Of a stretch of 64,000 bases of DNA, positions 59,603 to 64,000 are shown piece after piece. A model generated the notes under the pieces. The model was not told where the DNA came from, made no database searches, and saw only the letters and a list, made by a program, of their open reading frames with translations. Source of the DNA: Anaerolineae bacterium (lineage in GTDB: Bacteria > Chloroflexota > Anaerolineae > Aggregatilineales > Phototrophicaceae); the NCBI GenBank assembly GCA_020849765.1, contig JADLAY010000006.1:1-64000 (forward strand). Direction: 5' to 3'. A program made the translations under genes and the position numbers. The stretch's first letter is position 1. Each line of letters starts with the position of its first letter.

Positions 59603-62170
59603 CTACTCGTATTGCAGTGCGCGGATGATGTCGAGCCTGGCCGCGTTGCGCGCGGGTAGCACGGCGGCGAACAACGCCAGCAAGACGCCGACCACGACCG
59701 CCGCGATGATCCCGGCCAGCGGGAAGAAATAGGGCATGTCCCAGCCGACGGTGCCGAAGGCGGCGATGAAGCCGTAGCTCATGGCGACGCCGGAGAGGAC
59801 ACCCATGGCCGCGCCGAACAGACCGAGCAGCAGCGCCTCCGCTGTGACGATGCGGCGCACCTGCTTGCGGCTGCCGCCGACGGCACGCACGACGCCGATT
59901 TCACGGGTGCGTTCGAGGATGTTGATCGTGAGCGTGTTGAGCAACCCCAACGCCGCCGGGATCAGGATCAGGAAGGCAACCCCGTAGAAGGCAACCAACG
60001 CACCGGAAGTCACGTCCGCCAGCTCTTGTTTGTACTCGCCGGTCAGGTGCGCGGTGAACTGCGGATAATCCGTCAGGATGTTCTGCATGTTGGCCAGGGC
60101 GGCGTCTTTGTCGGCGCCGGGCACCAGGTTGATCAGCAGCATGACGTCCTCGGTCTTGTGGAAATCAGCTGCCAGATTGGCCTGCGAAATGAAGATCGCG
60201 GCGATCTTGAACGTGAACAGATCGTTGGCGACACCGGCGACGTGATAGGTCTGCGGGCCTTCGGCTGTTTGCAGCACGAAGTCATCGCCCACCTGCAAGC
60301 CGACCGTCGACAGCGCGATGGCGGTGAACAGGGCATTGCGATCGCTGCCGAGCGCCGCGAACGCCTCTTCCGGCGTCCCCTCGTTGACGGTGAACGAGGC
60401 CACTTTCGAGTAGTCGTCCGGGTTGATGCCCATGACCTGGAGCGCCTGCCCATCGGCGGTGACGGACGACGCGTAACGCATCGTTCCGACGTCCTGCACT
60501 TCCGGCAGCGCACGCACACGATTGGCGAGGTTCTCGTCCGCGCCGACGACCGTGTCGTAGACGGCGATCGACTGCGGCAGCAGGATCAGGTCGCTGCTGA
60601 AGTTAGCGTCGGCCAGCGAATTGATCAGCGCCGCAAACGAGAGCACCAGGGCGGCGATCATGACGAGCGTTGCCAGGCCGATCATGAGCGTACTGCCGGT
60701 GATGGCGGCGCGGCCCGGCTGGCGCACGAGATTGCCGCGCGCGATGTCGCCCTCACGGGCGAAGCCGAGGCTGAGCAGTGGGCTGATCAACCGCGCGACC
60801 GGGATCACCAGCCCAGGGGCAGCGACGACCATGCCCATCAGGAACAGGATTGCGCCACCGGCGGCGCCCTGTTTGCCGGTCAACAGGAGCAGGACGCCCA
60901 GGATCATGACGACCGCCCCGCCGATCAGGCTCCAGCGGGCGGCGTGCATCAGGTTGGCGGGCGTCGACGGGCGCAGCGCTTCCAGCGGCGCCGTTCGACC
61001 GGCGGTGCGCGCGGGCAGGTAACCCGCGATCAATGCGGTCGCCAGGCCGATGGCCGCTGCGCCGAGCAAGCCGGGCAGGCTGAACTGGAGCGAGAGATCA
61101 CCGCGGTGGAAGAAGTTTGACGCGATCTGACCGAAGGCCGTGATCATGCCCAGCGCCATGAGGTAGCCGACCAGCAGCCCGATCGCGGTGCCGATCAGGC
61201 CCTGGATCAGGCTCTCAATTACGATCAAGAGCGTGATCTGCTGGCGGGTGGCGCCGACCGCGCGCAGCATGCCCAGGTCGTGACGCCGCTCGACGACGAC
61301 CGTGCGGAAGGTGTTGAAGATCAGGAAGGCGCCCAGGAACAGCGCCAACAGACCGAGCACGTCGAACATGGCCAGGCCGACCTGCATCGCCGCCAGCGTA
61401 TTCGAGCTGCTGTCGCCCTGATCGAGCGTGTAGCTGTCGCCGAGCGCCTGCTGGATGTTGGCAGCCACCGCATCGCGATCCGCACCGGGGGCCAGCGAGA
61501 CTTCGACGGTGTTGATCAGGCCGGGCTGGTTGAAGGCCGCCTGCGCATCCGCCAGCGTGACGTAGATCTGCGGCGAGGACAGGTCGCCCTGTTCCGCCAT
61601 CAAGCCGACGACGTTGTAGATCTTCAGGCCGCCCGCCGTGATCAGAGGGAAGGTGGTGCCGACGTGCAGCTCCGGCGCCAGCTCGGCGATGCCCGCCGGG
61701 AGCAGCGCCTTGCCGCTATCGCCCGGCTCCAGGAAGCGGCCATCACTGACGACGAACTGGTGCACGTCCTCGATCGTGGCCGGGTCGATGCCGACCAGGT
61801 CGATCTGCGCGGTGTCGCCCAGGCTGCTGTTGCCGAGCGTCGGCAGCGAGAACTGCCGGTGCAGAATGCCCGTCACGGCGCCCACCTGATCAATGCCGCT
61901 GACGGTTGGCAGCACCGCTTCCGGGTCGAACGATTCGCCGGAAACACTGGTGACGGTCAGATCCGCGCCGGTGACCGAGGTCATCGTTTGCGCGAAGGCT
62001 TCCTGCATCGAGGGCAGGATGAGATTGATGGCGAAGATCATGGCCACGCCAAAGACGATGGCGAGCGTCGTCAGGACGGTGCGCAGCTTGCGCCCGCGGA
62101 GATAACGCAGCCCCATGAGCGTCATTTGCCAGACGGTCGAGCCGAAATTCGAGGGATGGGCAGTCGTCAT
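59603..62170 (-). CDS. ABC transporter permease of the FtsX/MacB family (two FtsX domains)
   Basis: An 855-residue permease. The first helix (KLRTVLTTLAIVFGVAMIFAINLIL) and an outer MacB-PCD-like domain precede a first FtsX domain (FLIFNTFRTVVVERRHDLGMLRAVGATRQQI, about residues 280-400). A second half repeats this with NTLTINILERTREIGVVRAVGGSRKQVRRIVTAEALLLG and ends LPARNAARLDIIRALQYE. Both R-A-V-G-A-T/G-G-S segments are the coupling helices that contact the ATPase. Such proteins move lipoproteins, peptides or antibiotics, or transmit mechanical force. Its ATPase gene lies ten bases upstream, and a PadR regulator precedes. Confidence 0.93.
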   Translation of the reverse strand: MTTAHPSNFGSTVWQMTLMGLRYLRGRKLRTVLTTLAIVFGVAMIFAINLILPSMQEAFAQTMTSVTGADLTVTSVSGESFDPEAVLPTVSGIDQVGAVTGILHRQFSLPTLGNSSLGDTAQIDLVGIDPATIEDVHQFVVSDGRFLEPGDSGKALLPAGIAELAPELHVGTTFPLITAGGLKIYNVVGLMAEQGDLSSPQIYVTLADAQAAFNQPGLINTVEVSLAPGADRDAVAANIQQALGDSYTLDQGDSSSNTLAAMQVGLAMFDVLGLLALFLGAFLIFNTFRTVVVERRHDLGMLRAVGATRQQITLLIVIESLIQGLIGTAIGLLVGYLMALGMITAFGQIASNFFHRGDLSLQFSLPGLLGAAAIGLATALIAGYLPARTAGRTAPLEALRPSTPANLMHAARWSLIGGAVVMILGVLLLLTGKQGAAGGAILFLMGMVVAAPGLVIPVARLISPLLSLGFAREGDIARGNLVRQPGRAAITGSTLMIGLATLVMIAALVLSFAALINSLADANFSSDLILLPQSIAVYDTVVGADENLANRVRALPEVQDVGTMRYASSVTADGQALQVMGINPDDYSKVASFTVNEGTPEEAFAALGSDRNALFTAIALSTVGLQVGDDFVLQTAEGPQTYHVAGVANDLFTFKIAAIFISQANLAADFHKTEDVMLLINLVPGADKDAALANMQNILTDYPQFTAHLTGEYKQELADVTSGALVAFYGVAFLILIPAALGLLNTLTINILERTREIGVVRAVGGSRKQVRRIVTAEALLLGLFGAAMGVLSGVAMSYGFIAAFGTVGWDMPYFFPLAGIIAAVVVGVLLALFAAVLPARNAARLDIIRALQYE

Positions 62171-62180
62171 ATTACACGTC

Positions 62181-62921
62181 CTAGCTCAGCACCATTTTGC
62201 TCAACTGCTCGCGGATCTGGTCGGCGTTGCCTTTGCCCTTGAGCCGGTTGTCGTCGACGATTTTGCCGTCTTTGAGGAAGACGATGCGATCGGCGAAGGC
62301 GGCCACGCGCGAATCGTGAGTGACCAGGACGAGCGTCTGCTTCCAGTCGTCGACGGCGCGGCGCAGCATCTGCACGACGTCGTCGCTCGAACGTGAGTCG
62401 AGGTTGCCGGTCGGCTCGTCGGCCAGGATGACCGACGGCTTGGTCACGAGCGCGCGGGCCAAAGCGACGCGCTGCTGCTGGCCGCCGGAAAGCTCGGTCG
62501 GTCGATGCGTGGCGCGGTCGGCCAGCCCGACGCGAGCCAGCGCTTCATCCGCCTGCTTGAGCGCCCGGGCGCGCGGCATGCCGTCGAGGATCAACGGGAT
62601 GGCGACGTTTTCCTGCGCCGTCAGCACGGGAATCAGGTTGAAGAACTGGAAGACGAAGCCCACCTGATTGCGGCGCAGGCGCGAGAGCGCGTCGTCATCG
62701 AGCGCGTCGATGTCCGAATCGCGCAGCCAGACCTTGCCGCTGGTCGGCTTATCCAGCCCGCCGAGCAGGTAGAGCAGCGTGCTCTTGCCGGAGCCGCTCG
62801 GCCCCATGATGGCGACGAATTCGCCTTCGTCCACGGTCAGGTCGACGTCATGGACGGCGGGGATGGGTTGGCCGACATCCCCATAGACTTTCGTGAGCGA
62901 TTCGGTACGTACGATGGACAT
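62181..62921 (-). CDS. ABC transporter ATP-binding protein (LolD/MacB-type)
   Basis: A 246-residue ATPase with VDEGEFVAIMGPSGSGKSTLLYLLGGLDKPTSG (Walker A), Q-loop VGFVFQFFNLIPVLTAQENV, signature LSGGQQQRVALARAL and Walker B VILADEPTGNLDSR, then VTHDSRVA. These are the marks of the MacB/LolD subfamily that pairs with FtsX permeases. ATG 62921 is chosen; a GTG at 62939 is six codons earlier and also possible (AAGGGAA lies between). Precedes the permease by ten bases. Confidence 0.94.
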   Translation of the reverse strand: MSIVRTESLTKVYGDVGQPIPAVHDVDLTVDEGEFVAIMGPSGSGKSTLLYLLGGLDKPTSGKVWLRDSDIDALDDDALSRLRRNQVGFVFQFFNLIPVLTAQENVAIPLILDGMPRARALKQADEALARVGLADRATHRPTELSGGQQQRVALARALVTKPSVILADEPTGNLDSRSSDDVVQMLRRAVDDWKQTLVLVTHDSRVAAFADRIVFLKDGKIVDDNRLKGKGNADQIREQLSKMVLS

Positions 62922-62976
62922 TTCCTGGTTTCCCTTCACTGTTATGCTGCCGCTGTCCTGGAATGGCGCGGCGATC

Positions 62977-63576
62977 CTAAGTTTTCGACGAATGTGCCAG
63001 CTTGCGGCGTGGCCTGCCGCGCGGTTTCGGCGTGGGTAAAGGCGGTGTGTAGTGCTTCAGGTCATTCAGGCGCGCCTCGCACATTTCGATCCAGCGCAGG
63101 TCGGCGTCGAGATGCATGGTCGCGCTTTCGAGCAGCAGCACCCACGGCAGCTGCGTGCGCGGGTCCGCCTCGCGCAGCAGTTCGGTCACTTCGTGCAACT
63201 GCTGAAAGAGTTCGCGCCGCTGGGTGATCAAGACCTGCTCCGGGCTGACCGGCCCGCCGAGCAAACTCAGCACCAGCTTGACGTAGAACGCGTCGCCCAG
63301 GCGGTACTCGCGGACTTCGGGCGTCAGATACCAGCTTTCGAGTTCGCGGCGGCCCTCGTCGGTGATGAAGTAGACCTTGCGATCCGGCGCGTCGTCGGTC
63401 GCCTCGACCTCGTAATCGACCAGATGCGCATCTTTCAGGCGCGCGAGCGTGCTGGCGACCTGACCGAGCTTGACATCCCACTCGGTGTTGACGACGGCAT
63501 TGATCTGCTTCCCCAGTTCGTAGCCATGTTGGGGATGCTGATAGAGCAGCGCGAGGAGGGTGTGTTTGACTGACAT
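62977..63576 (-). CDS. PadR-family transcriptional regulator
   Basis: A 199-residue regulator that begins MSVKHTLLALLYQHPQHGYEL, the standard PadR winged-helix start, followed by VKLGQVASTLARLKDAHLVDYEVE and RKVYFITDEGRRELESW (wing). A C-terminal coiled region (LFQQLHEVTELLREADP) mediates dimers, and a basic tail KPRGRPRRK resembles an AT-hook. PadR proteins often repress the adjacent ABC exporter, so this gene and the two that follow are likely a regulator-exporter operon. It is the most upstream gene; ATG start. Confidence 0.92.
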   Translation of the reverse strand: MSVKHTLLALLYQHPQHGYELGKQINAVVNTEWDVKLGQVASTLARLKDAHLVDYEVEATDDAPDRKVYFITDEGRRELESWYLTPEVREYRLGDAFYVKLVLSLLGGPVSPEQVLITQRRELFQQLHEVTELLREADPRTQLPWVLLLESATMHLDADLRWIEMCEARLNDLKHYTPPLPTPKPRGRPRRKLAHSSKT

Positions 63577-63593
63577 AGAACCTATACACTGCG

Positions 63594-63622
63594 ATTCTAG
63601 ATTATGGAAAACTATACATCCA
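63594..63622 (-). promoter_or_regulatory. Possible promoter of the PadR-exporter operon
   Basis: Minus-strand TGGATG (63617-63622), 17 bases, TAGAAT (63594-63599), 18 bases before the ATG. GTATAG occurs twice around it and ATCCACTGGAT is palindromic (63617-63627), possible operator parts. No gene is seen from 63577 to 63876. Confidence 0.35.
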
Positions 63623-63876
63623 GTGGATAATTTTCGTCAAGGGGAATCAGCCGAGAGGCGGGTGAGATGATCACGGAGGAGAGGGGGACTGCGCCAAAGG
63701 TGACGAGGAGCGAGGTGATGAGGTGACGTGGTAGGACAGCATGAGATGGCGCATCTGGACGTGGACGGAGCGGGAATCAAAGAGGGATGACGTGGCGGCC
63801 ATCCCTCTGTTTGCGGGCGGTGAGCAACCGGTGACGACTGCTCATCCGCTTCCCTCGGTTGTCGATCGCATTGGCG

Positions 63877-64000
63877 TCAGGACGACTTTCTCTCGCGGAT
63901 GTCGCTCACACGCAGGAGCGAGCCGCTGTTGGTGATCAGGTTGAGCGATGGCTGCGCCGTCGCCGTGGCCGCCGGCTGCTCACGATCCGTGATCAGCAGG
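63877..64000 (-). CDS. C-terminal end of an unidentified protein
   Basis: An open frame enters from the right edge on the minus strand and ends at TGA (63877-63879). The visible 40 residues read LLITDREQPAATATAQPSLN, LITNSGSLLRVSDIRERKSS. There is no motif to name a family, and the coding call rests on the open frame and GC-rich codon use. Low confidence. Confidence 0.35.
   Translation of the reverse strand, partial: LLITDREQPAATATAQPSLNLITNSGSLLRVSDIRERKSS

Overview
The window is GC-rich genomic DNA whose gene content suggests a filamentous or anaerolinea-like member of the Chloroflexota (Chloroflexi). The basis is a serine/threonine kinase fused to a STAND NTPase and WD40 repeats, a MalT/LAL-type LuxR regulator, a histidine kinase with about eight PAS domains, YkuD L,D-transpeptidases, Cys-poor secreted proteins with SH3/CARDB or propeller-like folds, and intergenic DNA full of short hairpin and heptanucleotide repeats. 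The lineage is an inference from style of content, since no rRNA or ribosomal protein gene is present. I found no tRNA, rRNA, CRISPR array, transposase or phage gene.

Layout. 1-7554 is signalling or conflict-like: the N-terminal part of a TIR-NB-ARC protein running off the left edge, a small ParB-like protein, a 1469-residue kinase-STAND-WD40 protein, an orphan Hcp-like protein 22 bases behind it, and an alpha/beta hydrolase. 7556-20711 holds the multi-PAS kinase, a small lipoprotein, a RecD2-type helicase, a gene broken by an in-frame TGA, a ykkC-type riboswitch followed by an EamA exporter, RidA, a PlsC-type acyltransferase and a LytS-like histidine kinase. 20993-29963 holds an aldo/keto reductase, a P-loop kinase, a LAL regulator, an operon of a DGPF protein, an ECF sigma factor and a flavin-fold protein, and a sarcosine-oxidase-like gene with a second flavin-fold protein. 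30223-36182 is a complete branched-chain amino acid ABC transporter (binding protein, LivH, LivM, LivG, LivF). 36536-40795 holds a baeRF-type protein, another flavin-fold protein, an ornithine cyclodeaminase-like enzyme and a second EamA transporter.

41118-49620 is envelope-related: a clear sigma-70 promoter, two overlapping GT-C-like membrane proteins, and two L,D-transpeptidases flanking a lower-GC island in which the 3' end of the first transpeptidase gene recurs twice. 50110-54429 holds a nuclease-like/lamin-tail protein, a VOC protein, a TetR regulator with a near-perfect operator and its macrolide-type glycosyltransferase, then a TIR gene remnant and a mini Trm112-like zinc ribbon. 54603-63576 holds TypA/BipA, a quinone oxidoreductase, an SH3-CARDB secreted protein, a SnoaL-like protein behind a terminator-containing leader, and a MacB/FtsX-type ABC exporter with its ATPase and a PadR regulator. 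A partial gene enters at the right edge.

Intergenic spaces carry four dispersed repeat families: hairpin arrays whose stems differ in sequence but keep pairing, heptanucleotide tracts resembling cyanobacterial STRR repeats, 95-117 bp CCCTCATCCC/GGGTGAGGGC elements, and short GTAGGGRC-type palindromes.
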